Shown one piece after another: positions 17,446 through 24,877 of a stretch of 64,000 nucleotides of DNA. Each line of letters opens with the position of its first letter. Position 1 is the first letter of the stretch. The DNA comes from Suttonella indologenes. Lineage in GTDB: Bacteria > Pseudomonadota > Gammaproteobacteria > Cardiobacteriales > Cardiobacteriaceae. The notes beneath the pieces were generated by a model that was not told where the DNA came from, did no database searches, and was given only the letters and a program-made list of their open reading frames with translations. Where the stretch lies: positions 442,001 to 506,000 of the forward strand of contig NZ_UHIA01000004.1 in NCBI RefSeq assembly GCF_900460215.1, given 5' to 3'. Made by a program: the position numbers and the translations under genes.

Positions 17446-18665
17446 TGTTGCTCCTTTTCCAGCGCCTGCGCTTTTAATCCGTCCAAATAATCGGCGTATG
17501 CCTGCATCATGGCGCGGCGGTCGTCTAAGTAATCGGCATGGTTGTAAGTGCCGCGTACGCTGTTTTTATCGGCATGGGCAAGCTGCATTTCTATCAGATG
17601 CGAGGGATAGCCCTGTTCGTGCAATAGGGTTGAAGCCGTATGCCGCCAGCCGTGCAAGGTTGTCAGTTCGTGCAGGCTTTGCCCCTGCCTAATGCGGTTT
17701 GATTTTAATATCTTATAGGCGGCGCCCTCGGTAATCGGCGCTATCCGCCCGCCGAAGGTGTTAGCGAGAATATAGGGCGTATGGGCGCTATGCAGGCGCA
17801 TTTCTTCAATCAGGGCTTGCGCTTGGCGGGGTAGCGGTATCAGATGCGGGCGGCGCTTTTTCATGCGTTCTTTGGGAATGTGCAGCGTGTCTTCCTGCAA
17901 TTCCTGCCATAGGGCAAGGCGCAGTTCACTCGGGCGGCAAAAGAGATAGGGCAGTAAGCGCAGGAATGCACGGCTTGCCGGCAAGGCGGCGGGCGCACGT
18001 TCAATGGCGATTAAGGCTTCGCCGATAATCTCGGGCTCGACAATATGGCGCATGGGATTACCTTGATGTGCGGGCAGTAATTCCCCCGCCTTAAGCAATT
18101 CCGCAGGGCTGTAGGGAATCAGACGCATGTTAAAGGCATGGCGGCAGATACGCTTGATATTGCCTAGGGTGTATTCCGCCGTATAAGGCTGGGCAATGCC
18201 GGCGATGTGGGCGATGATGTCGGGCGCAGTCAGTGCCTCGATATTGAGCCTGCCAAAAGCGGGCAGAATGTGATTCTTGAGGTTTAAAGCGATGTCTGTG
18301 CGGTGCTTATCCGTCCAGTTTTTCGCCTTGGCGGTCGTTTCCAGCCAGTCTTCGGCAATGCTTGCAAAGGAAGTGATACCGCCGGCTTCGGCTTTTGCCT
18401 GCTTCTTCTGTGCATTCGGGTCAATGCCCTGCGCCAAAGTCTGGCGGAAAACTGCATGCGCCGCCCTTGCTTGGGCTAGGCTTACTTCGGGATATACGCC
18501 GAAAGCAGCCGTTTTCTGCTTGCCCTCGAAACGATACGCCGCCCGCCAATATTTACCCCTGCTGCCGGCTTCCAAATACAGCCCCAAGCCGTCTGCATAG
18601 CGCTTCGGCTTACCGTCGATAGTCGGCTTGGCATTCTCGCAAGCCTTTGCCGTTAATTTTCCCAT
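17433..18665 (-). CDS. P4-type tyrosine recombinase / integrase
   Basis: A 410-residue site-specific recombinase. Residues 1-90 are the DUF4102 arm-binding domain (LTAKACENAKPTIDGK, GLGLYLEAGSRGKYWR, FGVYPEVSLAQAR). A core-binding helical domain follows (about 100-200). The catalytic domain has Arg in RPSELRLALWQE, the H-x-x-R box in LHGWRHTASTLLHEQG, a His in QLAHADKN and the Tyr nucleophile in YNHADYLDDRRAMM. It faces away from tRNA-Ser, 276 bases from the tRNA 3' end, the usual layout for an element inserted at a tRNA 3' end. It heads a three-gene unit with the Fic protein and the unknown protein. Confidence 0.93.
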   Translation of the reverse strand: MGKLTAKACENAKPTIDGKPKRYADGLGLYLEAGSRGKYWRAAYRFEGKQKTAAFGVYPEVSLAQARAAHAVFRQTLAQGIDPNAQKKQAKAEAGGITSFASIAEDWLETTAKAKNWTDKHRTDIALNLKNHILPAFGRLNIEALTAPDIIAHIAGIAQPYTAEYTLGNIKRICRHAFNMRLIPYSPAELLKAGELLPAHQGNPMRHIVEPEIIGEALIAIERAPAALPASRAFLRLLPYLFCRPSELRLALWQELQEDTLHIPKERMKKRRPHLIPLPRQAQALIEEMRLHSAHTPYILANTFGGRIAPITEGAAYKILKSNRIRQGQSLHELTTLHGWRHTASTLLHEQGYPSHLIEMQLAHADKNSVRGTYNHADYLDDRRAMMQAYADYLDGLKAQALEKEQQCNT

Positions 18666-18696
18666 GTCATTCCTTGCGTAAAAAATGGGCTGCGGT

Positions 18697-18827
18697 GTTG
18701 GTATTTCGGCATTGTTGGTATTTTTCTAAGACTCGATACCTGCCCAAAGCCTTATCCCACGCGCTTTTTACTGCCCTTGTTGGTATTTTTTTAGACTATG
18801 GTAAAAGATACCAACAAAAATACCAAC
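18697..18827. repeat. Five copies of an 8-base motif (GTTGGTAT) upstream of the integrase
   Basis: GTTGGTAT occurs in plus orientation at 18697, 18714 and 18779, and as ATACCAAC at 18808 and 18820. The last two are in tandem 12 bases apart, and together with the copy at 18779 they form an inverted array. It lies between the integrase start and the tRNA. Spacing and place suit arm-type integrase or excisionase binding sites. Confidence 0.6.
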
Positions 18828-18907
18828 AAAAGATGCTGCTTGCACTTGATGCCCTTTGATGGCGTATGAGGTAAAAATTCAATGAAATCAGCCATGAAAC
18901 AGGCAAT

Positions 18908-18930
18908 AAAAAAACGCCTTGAGGGCGTTT
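18908..18930 (-). terminator. Terminator after tRNA-Ser
   Basis: Minus strand AAACGCC, short loop, GGCGTTT followed by more T's. It lies 12 bases past the CCA end of the tRNA gene and ends its transcript. Confidence 0.8.
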
Positions 18931-18941
18931 GAGGTAAGGTA

Positions 18942-19031
18942 TGGCGGAAAGACAGGGATTCGAACCCTGGAAGGGCGTTAACCCTCGCCGGTTTTCAAGA
19001 CCGGTGCATTCAACCACTCTGCCATCTTTCC
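18942..19031 (-). tRNA. tRNA-Ser (anticodon UGA), CCA encoded
   Basis: A 90-base class II tRNA on the minus strand. The acceptor GGAAAGA pairs with TCTTTCC, discriminator G, then encoded CCA. The anticodon arm CCGGTCTTGAAAACCGG presents TGA, reading UCA serine codons. A long variable arm (about CGAGGGTTAACGCCCT) is present, as in all tRNA-Ser. The T arm is CAGGGTTCGAATCCCTG. Its 3' end faces the integrase and is the probable attachment site. Confidence 0.97.
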
Positions 19032-19045
19032 GTAATGAGGGCGCA

Positions 19046-19074
19046 ATTTTAGTGAGTTCTGTTTTTTTTGTCTA
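19046..19074 (-). promoter_or_regulatory. Promoter of tRNA-Ser
   Basis: Minus strand TAGACA (19074-19069), 17-base spacer, TAAAAT (19051-19046), then GCGCCC as a GC-rich discriminator typical of stringently controlled tRNA promoters, 14 bases from the tRNA 5' end. Confidence 0.7.
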
Positions 19075-19143
19075 GCCTTATTTTATGATTCTTCGTCTTT
19101 GCAATGTTTTTGCTGAATTTTTATTCAGATTTTGGAAAAGGTT

Positions 19144-19172
19144 TTGCTTGCTTTTGGGGCTGCGGCTACAAT
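19144..19172 (+). promoter_or_regulatory. Promoter of comF, very close to its start codon
   Basis: TTGCTT (19144-19149), 17-base spacer, TACAAT (19167-19172). Only eight bases separate the -10 box from the comF ATG at 19181, so the mRNA would have almost no leader. Confidence 0.5.
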
Positions 19173-19180
19173 AGCGCGCC

Positions 19181-19864
19181 ATGAATTTTTCTGCTTTTTG
19201 GTCTGCGCCTTCGTTTGCGGCGTTTTTCCCACAATCTTGCTTGCATTGCAATGCTTTTTGTGAGGAGCCCTTATGCACGGATTGTCAGACCTTATTGCGT
19301 GCTTTTCCCCGGCATTGCCGTTCTTGTTCGCGTCCTTTGCCGCAGGCGGAGGTGTGCGGAGCGTGTTTGCGCAAACCGCCTGAAATTGAGGCTTTGTTTA
19401 TTGTTTGCTGTTTTGAGCATGTGGTGCGTGATGTGGTTTTGGCGGCAAAATATGCGGCAAATCGCAGGGCTTTGGCTTTGATGGCGACGATGATGTCGCA
19501 GTGCTCGCTGCCTGCTGTCGATGTGTTGCTGCCGATGCCGATTTCAAGAGGGCGTTTGCTGCAACGCGGTTTTAATCAAACGCATTATTTGGCGGCGGCG
19601 ATGGCAAAGCATTACGACTTGCCGATGAATAAGGCTTTGTTAGTCAAGCAAGGGCGAGCGCCGCAATCTTCTTTGGCGGCAAGGCTGAGGCGGAAGAATA
19701 TTCGAGGGGCGTTTTCGGTGCAGGGCGCGAGTCCGCCGTCGGTGCTATTGTTGGATGATGTTTATACGACGGGAGCAACGATGCGTGAGGCGGCGCGGAC
19801 GCTAAAAAATGCAGGTGCGCAGAGGGTTTATGCGGCGGTATTTGCTGCTGCACTTTTTGATTAA
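19181..19864 (+). CDS. comF: ComF-family phosphoribosyltransferase-like protein
   Basis: A 227-residue ComF/GntX-type protein. Zinc-finger cysteines are seen in CLHCNAF, LCTDC, HCRSC and CGAC (residues about 20-65). They are followed by a phosphoribosyltransferase fold with VLLPMPISRGRLLQRGFNQ and the PRPP loop VLLLDDVYTTGATM. In naturally competent bacteria ComF is needed for handling incoming single-stranded DNA. The gene follows a promoter ending eight bases before ATG and has no clear Shine-Dalgarno site. Start choice is supported by the immediate AFWSAPSFAAFF hydrophobic lead-in common in the family. Confidence 0.88.
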   Translation: MNFSAFWSAPSFAAFFPQSCLHCNAFCEEPLCTDCQTLLRAFPRHCRSCSRPLPQAEVCGACLRKPPEIEALFIVCCFEHVVRDVVLAAKYAANRRALALMATMMSQCSLPAVDVLLPMPISRGRLLQRGFNQTHYLAAAMAKHYDLPMNKALLVKQGRAPQSSLAARLRRKNIRGAFSVQGASPPSVLLLDDVYTTGATMREAARTLKNAGAQRVYAAVFAAALFD

Positions 19865-19876
19865 TGTAGAGGATAT

Positions 19877-20440
19877 ATGCAGGATTTTATTCCGGTTGTG
19901 GCGTTTATCGGCGCTTATGTGTCGGCACGTGTGTTGGGTTATGCGGAGCAGGCGATGTATGTGGCGACGGCGGCTTTGATGCTGGTGTCGGCTGTGCAAT
20001 TGCTGTGGATGAAGTTGAGAAATACCGCGATTGAGAAACGCCATTGGCTGACGGTATTGGTGATTTGGGTTTTGGGTGTGCTGACTTTGGCGGTGCATAA
20101 TGATTTGTTTATCAAATTCAAACCGACGGTTTTAAATATCGCGATTGCGGCGGTCTTTTTAGGCTCGCAATATGTGGGCAGGGAAAATTTGACTAAAAAG
20201 ATGTTGCATAGCGCATTCGATATGCCCGAGCATTTATGGACGCGCTTGAATGTGGCTTGGGTCATTTTCTTTTTGTTTGAAGGTGCGCTGAATGTTTTTG
20301 TGGCATTGAATTTTTCAAATGATATCTATGTCAGCTTTAAGTTTTTCGGCTTGATGGGGTTGACGATTGCCTTTTTAATTGCGCAATTTGTGCTGCTGCG
20401 CGCTTATTTGTGTAAGGATAAGGAGGGCGAGAATGAGTGA
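19877..20440 (+). CDS. yciB: Inner-membrane septation protein YciB (IspZ)
   Basis: A 187-residue protein with five hydrophobic membrane segments. YciB family marks include MQDFIPVVAFIGAYV at the start, a KPTVLN segment, FLGSQYVGRENLTKKML and WTRLNVAWVIFFLFEGALN. YciB affects cell envelope and septation and interacts with elongation and division proteins in E. coli. It follows comF by 12 bases and overlaps bolA by eight bases, so the three genes form an operon. Confidence 0.93.
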   Translation: MQDFIPVVAFIGAYVSARVLGYAEQAMYVATAALMLVSAVQLLWMKLRNTAIEKRHWLTVLVIWVLGVLTLAVHNDLFIKFKPTVLNIAIAAVFLGSQYVGRENLTKKMLHSAFDMPEHLWTRLNVAWVIFFLFEGALNVFVALNFSNDIYVSFKFFGLMGLTIAFLIAQFVLLRAYLCKDKEGENE

Positions 20441-20717
20441 GGCGCGGATAGCGATGTTGGATCAGGCTTTGCGCGTGGCATTTGCGCCGCAATGTTTAGA
20501 GATTCGCGACGATTCCGCCTTGCATGTCGGACATGCTTCGGCAGGCGGGGCAGGGCATTTTGCGGTATATATCGTGAGCGAGGCTTTTGCGGGTTTATCT
20601 GCGGTAAAACGGCATCAAGCCGTCTATGCGGCGGTGGCGGATTTGATGGGAACGGAAGTGCATGCCTTATCCATCGAGGCTAAGACGCCGCAGCAGGTCT
20701 CATCGGCATCAATATAA
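20433..20717 (+). CDS. bolA: BolA-family protein
   Basis: A 94-residue BolA protein with ALHVGHASAGGAGHFAVYIVS (the conserved invariant-His strand region), AFAGLSAVKRHQAVYA and VHALSIEAKTP at the C-terminus. BolA proteins act with monothiol glutaredoxins in Fe-S cluster handling and influence morphology. The ATG at 20433 is chosen because AAGGAGGGC lies just upstream; a longer in-frame reading would run well back into yciB. It overlaps the yciB stop by eight bases. Confidence 0.93.
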   Translation: MSEARIAMLDQALRVAFAPQCLEIRDDSALHVGHASAGGAGHFAVYIVSEAFAGLSAVKRHQAVYAAVADLMGTEVHALSIEAKTPQQVSSASI

Positions 20718-20740
20718 GCGCGTTTCGGCGCTTATATTTA
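20714..20740 (+). terminator. Hairpin at the bolA stop codon
   Basis: ATAAGCGC, a six-base loop and GCGCTTAT, followed by ATTTATAG. The stem includes the bolA stop codon. T-tract is weak, so this may be a moderate terminator or an mRNA 3' end stabiliser. Confidence 0.5.
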
Positions 20741-20765
20741 TAGTTTCTAAGAACATTGATGTGAA

Positions 20766-20779
20766 TCCGCCTAGGCGGA
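20766..20779. repeat. Perfect 14-base palindrome before the metallophosphoesterase gene
   Basis: TCCGCCTAGGCGGA is a perfect palindrome followed by AATTTTTATT. As RNA it could form a five-pair stem with a four-base loop, adding to termination of the bolA operon; as DNA it could be an operator. Confidence 0.4.
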
Positions 20780-20800
20780 AATTTTTATTAAGGGGAAAAT

Positions 20801-21850
20801 ATGCCGCGTTGGCTTTTATTTGCGGTAGTGATTTGTTTGTTTCAATTGCTGCTTTTTGTGTTACTGCGTTCGTATATATGGCTGAGTGGACATAAGCCGC
20901 GTTGGTATGCGGTGGTCTTGCTATTCGGCTTAGGCAATAGTTTATTCGGTGCGCGTTGGTTTTTGCCGCATGGCATTATCGTATTCGCTAATGTATTGGC
21001 TTTGTCTTGGCTATGGTTTTTGGTCGCTTTGCCAATCGGTTTACTGCATTTGTTGGGACACGGTCGTCATGATAAATATTTAAAACCTCTATTGCCGACC
21101 GCTTTTTTGGCATTACTGGGCTTTGCTTGGTTCAGTGCGCATTCGCCGACCATTTTGCGCTATCAAATTCAGCTGAATAAGCCGCTGGCGCCGTTAAAAA
21201 TCGCTTTGGTTACCGACACGCATTTTGGCTTGTGGGTCGGCAAAGGCATGGCGGAAAAATTGGTTGCTATGCTCAATGCTGAGCAGGTAGATATGGTGCT
21301 GATGCCCGGCGATATTATCAATGACAATCCTGATTATTATGACCGCGACGGCATTGCACAGATTCTCAAGCGCATTCAGGCGCCAGTTTATGCCACTTTG
21401 GGCAATCATGAATTTTATGGCGACACCGCCGGCAATGACCGTGCTTTGCGCGAGGCGGGAATGCATGTATTGCGCGATGAAACGGCGATATTTAACAATC
21501 AAATCGCGATTATCGGACGCGATGACGACTATGCCCGCGCTCGTCCTTCCTTGCCGGAATTATTGGCGCAAGTTGATCAGCAAATGCCTGTATTTGTGCT
21601 CGATCACCGCCCGACCAATATTGAAGAAGCCGCCACACTGCCGATTGATATGCAGGTGTCGGGGCACTCGCACCGCGGACAGATTTTCCCCGCCAATTTC
21701 ATAACCAGCAGTATGTATGTTCTGGACCATGGTCATGGCGAAATCGGCGGCGTGCATTTCTTTACTAGCAGCGGCTTCGGCTATTGGGGCACGCCCCTGC
21801 GTCTAGGTTCGCGCTCGGAGTTGATGATTATCGAAGTCAGCGGGAAATGA
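20801..21850 (+). CDS. Membrane-anchored metallophosphoesterase (YkuE/YaeI type)
   Basis: A 349-residue protein. Four hydrophobic segments occupy residues 1-120, then a calcineurin-like phosphoesterase domain carries all metal-ligand motifs: DTHFG (near 146), GDIIND, GNHEFYGD, and GHSHRGQIFP near the C-terminus. This architecture matches bacterial phosphoesterases that act on lipid-linked or UDP-sugar substrates, but the substrate is not readable from sequence. It is preceded by AAGGGGAAAAT as ribosome site. The domain probably faces the periplasm or the membrane surface. Confidence 0.9.
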   Translation: MPRWLLFAVVICLFQLLLFVLLRSYIWLSGHKPRWYAVVLLFGLGNSLFGARWFLPHGIIVFANVLALSWLWFLVALPIGLLHLLGHGRHDKYLKPLLPTAFLALLGFAWFSAHSPTILRYQIQLNKPLAPLKIALVTDTHFGLWVGKGMAEKLVAMLNAEQVDMVLMPGDIINDNPDYYDRDGIAQILKRIQAPVYATLGNHEFYGDTAGNDRALREAGMHVLRDETAIFNNQIAIIGRDDDYARARPSLPELLAQVDQQMPVFVLDHRPTNIEEAATLPIDMQVSGHSHRGQIFPANFITSSMYVLDHGHGEIGGVHFFTSSGFGYWGTPLRLGSRSELMIIEVSGK

Positions 21851-22010
21851 GTTGTATTAGAGCACAAAAACAATATAGGTTTTTAATGTCTAATGAAGAG
21901 GAAGAAAATAAATACTGCTTTTTTTGCTTAGAACAAACGAGAGAACAGTTGCTAAAATCTTATTATTAAGATTAGGCGAATAATAGAAAGATTCAGAAAT
22001 ATAGTCATCT

Positions 22011-22667
22011 TTACCTATAAGATTTTTGCATCATCTCTATTTGCAGTGCAATAGCGCTTTTTCTTTGCGGAACATTTGTGAAAAAGTCCGTAGCGACAGA
22101 CATCTGCTTTGCATTAGGAACAATTGCTAAAATCTTGCCGCTTAATTCACTTTCACGCGTTTGCCATGCGCTTAAAAACTGTTCCCGGCTCAGAGATAAA
22201 TGCCCTAAAGCAGGATCGGCGAGTAAAACGGTTTCTCTATTAATGCCGTATAAAACGGAAAAATGTTCATTATTGCGATAGCGTAAATACACAATGACGG
22301 GGGCACGTAAATGCTGTAATTGTTCAAAAGACAAAGCATAACCCTGTGCCTGAAAGCCTAAATTAGGCAAAATTTTCTGCATGTCGGCAAAAGAAGCCCG
22401 CCAAGATTCCTGTGCTTCCTGAAGTAATCGTTCCAAAATATCAGCTTCAGAATAAGATTGTCCATAATAGCGGTTGAGCAAAGTCGCAATTGCTGCTGCT
22501 CCGCAGGAATAATCCAGATTTTGCTTAATAATTCCCTCATCTCGCAGATATTTCCAACTTTTTATCTGCGGATGCATGGTTGGCGGAAAATAATCTTGTA
22601 TGCTGATTTGAGCAATAGAAAATTGAGTGACTAGTAAAAATGAAATAAGCCAGTAATTTATTCTCAT
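22011..22667 (-). CDS. Sec-exported C39-type cysteine peptidase
   Basis: A 218-residue protein with a signal peptide (residues 1-20, FLLVTQFSIAQ). The domain matches the C39 bacteriocin-leader peptidase fold: oxyanion Gln49 lies six residues before Cys55 in QNLDYSCGAAAIATLL, His135 is in NNEHFSVLYGI and Asp151 in LLADPALG. In classical systems this domain is fused to a cytoplasmic ABC exporter. Here it is free-standing and exported, so it would work in the periplasm or at the outer membrane. It is the last gene of the operon that encodes two proteins with C39-type cleavage sites, making those its likely substrates (inference). About 20 bases separate it from the preceding membrane gene. Confidence 0.85.
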   Translation of the reverse strand: MRINYWLISFLLVTQFSIAQISIQDYFPPTMHPQIKSWKYLRDEGIIKQNLDYSCGAAAIATLLNRYYGQSYSEADILERLLQEAQESWRASFADMQKILPNLGFQAQGYALSFEQLQHLRAPVIVYLRYRNNEHFSVLYGINRETVLLADPALGHLSLSREQFLSAWQTRESELSGKILAIVPNAKQMSVATDFFTNVPQRKSAIALQIEMMQKSYR

Positions 22668-22685
22668 GTGCTTCTCTTGATATAT

Positions 22686-23027
22686 TTAATTTTTTAAATT
22701 TTTTCTGCTATTAATGCGTTTTTCTAATTCTGGTGAAAGTGGTTCACTATCGAAAAATTTTTCATTCAGCATTGCCTGTATGCCAAATTTAGCCCATATC
22801 CACAATAATAATCCAAATGGAATTAGGCTAAAAAATTGCAATAATAAAAATGGAAGCAGTGAGGTTAGAAATAAATAAATTAAACTATAGACGACTGATA
22901 GTTTTAAAATTTTTTTATTTCTTATGTTTTTATCATTTTCATCTAAAAGTTCTGTATGTACGCAAAATATAAAAAGAGTAATAAAACATATGATTACACT
23001 AATTGCACCATGAGCAACCATAGTCAT
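22686..23027 (-). CDS. Small membrane protein, type B of pair 3 (113 aa, immunity-like)
   Basis: A 113-residue protein with three hydrophobic segments (about 8-24, 45-66, 67-82) and a charged C-terminal tail. It shares a pattern with the 102-residue and 97-residue proteins further upstream: a first helix, a charged loop (TELLDENDKN here, WELSDTSGKA in the 97-residue protein), a second helix beginning near LKLSVVYSLIYL, and a third helix. Its ATG overlaps the stop of the 91-residue partner by four bases. Position after a leader-bearing precursor gene and the small multi-pass form suggest an immunity or export-accessory role. No family recognised. Confidence 0.7.
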   Translation of the reverse strand: MTMVAHGAISVIICFITLFIFCVHTELLDENDKNIRNKKILKLSVVYSLIYLFLTSLLPFLLLQFFSLIPFGLLLWIWAKFGIQAMLNEKFFDSEPLSPELEKRINSRKNLKN

Positions 23028-23299
23028 TTATTCTCTTTCTTTGGTTTTTTGTTAAATAAAAAATGTGTAGAAATAGAGATAACTATAATAGAGAATATGA
23101 TAAATAATAATATGTCAAACCTGAATTGTTTAATATATACGAAATTGAATAAAGATATGCAGATAATTGCAAAAAACATAGCAAGTTTTTTATTTTTTAA
23201 AGGTTTTTTTGCAGCCCCGATTGTCATGCCTAAGCTGGTTAATGCCATAGATGTTATAAAAATAAGTTGTTCCGTAATTTCGTTATTTGCGTCCATCAT
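23024..23299 (-). CDS. Small membrane protein, type A of pair 3 (91 aa)
   Basis: A 91-residue protein starting MMDANNEI. I chose the ATG at 23299 because GAGAA precedes it; an in-frame TTG at 23311 is the alternative. Three hydrophobic segments (about 10-26, 41-55, 60-78) and a basic tail (KKPKKENK) are seen. It resembles the 80-residue protein at 24878 in size, loop charge (AAKKPLKNKKLAM here, AFKKKMTIV there) and helix spacing. It overlaps its type-B partner by four bases, so the two are translated together. Confidence 0.7.
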   Translation of the reverse strand: MMDANNEITEQLIFITSMALTSLGMTIGAAKKPLKNKKLAMFFAIICISLFNFVYIKQFRFDILLFIIFSIIVISISTHFLFNKKPKKENK

Positions 23300-23321
23300 C
23301 AAATTTCTCAAAATAATAATG

Positions 23322-23354
23322 ATAAAAGGTCAATCCTCATTTTAAGGATTGACC
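23322..23354 (-). terminator. Strong hairpin directly after the second precursor gene
   Basis: A perfect ten-pair stem (GGTCAATCCT with AGGATTGACC, seven-base loop), followed on the minus strand by TTTTATC. It lies ten bases past the precursor stop, inside the operon. It may partly terminate transcription, giving more precursor than downstream mRNA, or protect the 3' end. Confidence 0.8.
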
Positions 23355-23363
23355 GCCTATTAT

Positions 23364-23891
23364 TTATGGATTATTAGGATTTGAGTCTTGCCAAGGAAAC
23401 GTTGCTGCATTAATTGCAAGTTCTGTTTTTATTGCATGATAAGCAGCTAATCTACTTAAATCTTCAGTCAAAACTTGGGTTAATGTTTTACCAGCGGCAG
23501 CGGCACCAAGACCAGTTAATCCGCCTGTTGCTGCGCCAGCGGTTGCTGAAATCAAATTTGACTCTAAACTCGCAAAACTTCCATGTGCAATATAGTGGTA
23601 TAAATTACCAGTAGCAACGCCAAAGCTTGCACCAGCCAAGGCTCCATTTCCTAAAGTCCCCCAAGCAAATGCACCTTCAGTTTCATTCATTTCCTCTGGG
23701 CTAAGTGCAGCGAGTGCGAATTGATTGTCGAATATTGCCTCGGCAATAGCATCTGTGTGCGGTGTTTGCTTAATGGCTGAGAGCGCTGCGTTAAAAGCTT
23801 GTTCATCTCCTATCTGGCTAAAAGTTTGAGTATCTGCATAGCTAGTGCCGGCAAAAGCAGTAATGACAATGGTTAATATGAGTTTTTTCAT
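23364..23891 (-). CDS. Secreted bacteriocin-like precursor 2 (175 aa) with double-glycine-type leader
   Basis: A 175-residue protein with a Sec signal (cleavage likely after SYA19), a pro-region (20-74) and a core (75-175). The pro-region ends in LSPEEMNETEGA: Leu at -12, Ser -11, Glu -8, Met -7, Gly -2, Ala -1 relative to the cut after Ala74. This is the exact spacing of C39-cleaved leaders of class II bacteriocins (LSxxELxxxxGG/GA). The core is small-residue rich (GTLGNGALAGASFGVATGN, AGAATGGLTGLGAAAAG), a glycine-zipper style typical of membrane-active peptides. It ends YHAIKTELAI and ATFPWQDSN. The first 83 residues nearly match the paralogue at 25206; the rest differs. It may equally be an adhesin-like or structural secreted protein. 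Confidence 0.75.
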   Translation of the reverse strand: MKKLILTIVITAFAGTSYADTQTFSQIGDEQAFNAALSAIKQTPHTDAIAEAIFDNQFALAALSPEEMNETEGAFAWGTLGNGALAGASFGVATGNLYHYIAHGSFASLESNLISATAGAATGGLTGLGAAAAGKTLTQVLTEDLSRLAAYHAIKTELAINAATFPWQDSNPNNP

Positions 23892-23971
23892 GATTTTTCC
23901 GTGGTAAAGAAAATGGTTTTGTCTGATGATTTAAGCGATATTAAATGCTAAAATAAATAAATATAAATATT

Positions 23972-24280
23972 TCATTTTTTATATAGTAATAATAATGAAC
24001 CATCTTTTCTCATTCTTTCAAAATAGCCCTCATAAAGCAATGACATAAAAATAAAATATACCCAAATAACAATAAGAGAAACGATAGGAAAAATATAAAA
24101 ATCAAATGCCAAGATAAATATGGGGAAAGTAATGACAAGATAAATAATGCTTAAAATCACCCCTATTTTTATCACTTTTCGAGCGGTGATTTCTGCTGTG
24201 ATACATTGCAATGAGAAAATAAAAATCCGGCAGGCAATTGCAATCAGCAAAGGGCAGATAACGGGGAGGTAATTATTCAT
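23972..24280 (-). CDS. Small membrane protein, type B of pair 2 (102 aa)
   Basis: A 102-residue protein with three hydrophobic segments and a C-terminal polar tail (YFERMRKDGSLLLLYKK). The central arrangement (ITARKVIKIGVILSIIYLVIT) parallels type B proteins at 22686 and 24583. It overlaps the 91-residue partner by eight bases. No secreted precursor lies directly upstream of this pair, so it may be an orphan immunity-like pair. Confidence 0.7.
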   Translation of the reverse strand: MNNYLPVICPLLIAIACRIFIFSLQCITAEITARKVIKIGVILSIIYLVITFPIFILAFDFYIFPIVSLIVIWVYFIFMSLLYEGYFERMRKDGSLLLLYKK

Positions 24281-24548
24281 GTTTCCTCATCAATATGAAT
24301 AATAATATAGAAGTGGCGGAAAATATCAGCAGCAGTATCTCGGAACTGATACTTTGATGTTTAAACATGGCAAAAGCGGGAGATAATTTGTCTCTCATCA
24401 TTAAATGATATAGGGAAAATATGGAAAAAGCGAATGACAGGCAGAATAATTTAACGAGCGTTTTTTGATGGGAGAGACTGACGTGCATCAAGGCAGAATA
24501 TACAGCAATTATAATGAGAACTTCATGAATAAGAGTTATTTTTTGCAT
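24273..24548 (-). CDS. Small membrane protein, type A of pair 2 (91 aa)
   Basis: A 91-residue protein with hydrophobic segments at about 7-24, 34-49 and 70-87, and a basic end (LMRKHE). Compared with the other type A proteins it has a longer middle loop (MMRDKLSPAFAMFKHQ). It sits 34 bases after the 97-residue gene and overlaps its own type-B partner, so pair 1 and pair 2 follow each other without an intervening precursor gene. Confidence 0.65.
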   Translation of the reverse strand: MQKITLIHEVLIIIAVYSALMHVSLSHQKTLVKLFCLSFAFSIFSLYHLMMRDKLSPAFAMFKHQSISSEILLLIFSATSILLFILMRKHE

Positions 24549-24582
24549 ATTGAAAATACCTGATAATTTGTAGGTTATGCGC

Positions 24583-24876
24583 TTATTTATTATTTAAAAA
24601 ATCCTCGTTGCTATTTCTAGCGCTCCAGCTGTCAACAGCATAGCGTAGGCCGAAGTACCCTAGCAAAAAAATAGGGGCGTAGCTGAATTTTTTAAAGGCG
24701 AAAAAGATGACAAAATATGAGAGTGCTAGGTAAATAGCGATGTAGTTTAATAATCTTTTAAAAAGTGCTTTCCCCGAAGTGTCGCTCAACTCCCAATGCA
24801 CGATAAAAACTAGGAAAAATACAATAAATAAGACGCAGCTAACCACGCTTCCCGGAGTGAATAAAGGATGTTCCAT
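24583..24876 (-). CDS. Small membrane protein, type B of pair 1 (97 aa)
   Basis: A 97-residue protein starting MEHPLFTPGSVV. It has three hydrophobic segments, an acidic-basic loop after the first (HWELSDTSGKALFKRLL) and a polar C-terminus (SARNSNEDFLNNK). The pattern HxELxD after helix one is shared with the 113-residue protein at 22686 (HTELLDEND). It starts one base after the stop of its 80-residue partner. Confidence 0.7.
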   Translation of the reverse strand: MEHPLFTPGSVVSCVLFIVFFLVFIVHWELSDTSGKALFKRLLNYIAIYLALSYFVIFFAFKKFSYAPIFLLGYFGLRYAVDSWSARNSNEDFLNNK

Positions 24877-24877
24877 A

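Noticed and set aside
21886..21969. 27-codon frame with CFFC after the metallophosphoesterase
   Set aside because: Too short, weak ribosome site, no relation to neighbours; might be a gene remnant but not supported.
22956..23345. Plus-strand frame across the type A/B gene pair 3
   Set aside because: The minus-strand genes have overlaps, membrane topology and operon position; the plus frame is AT-rich noise.
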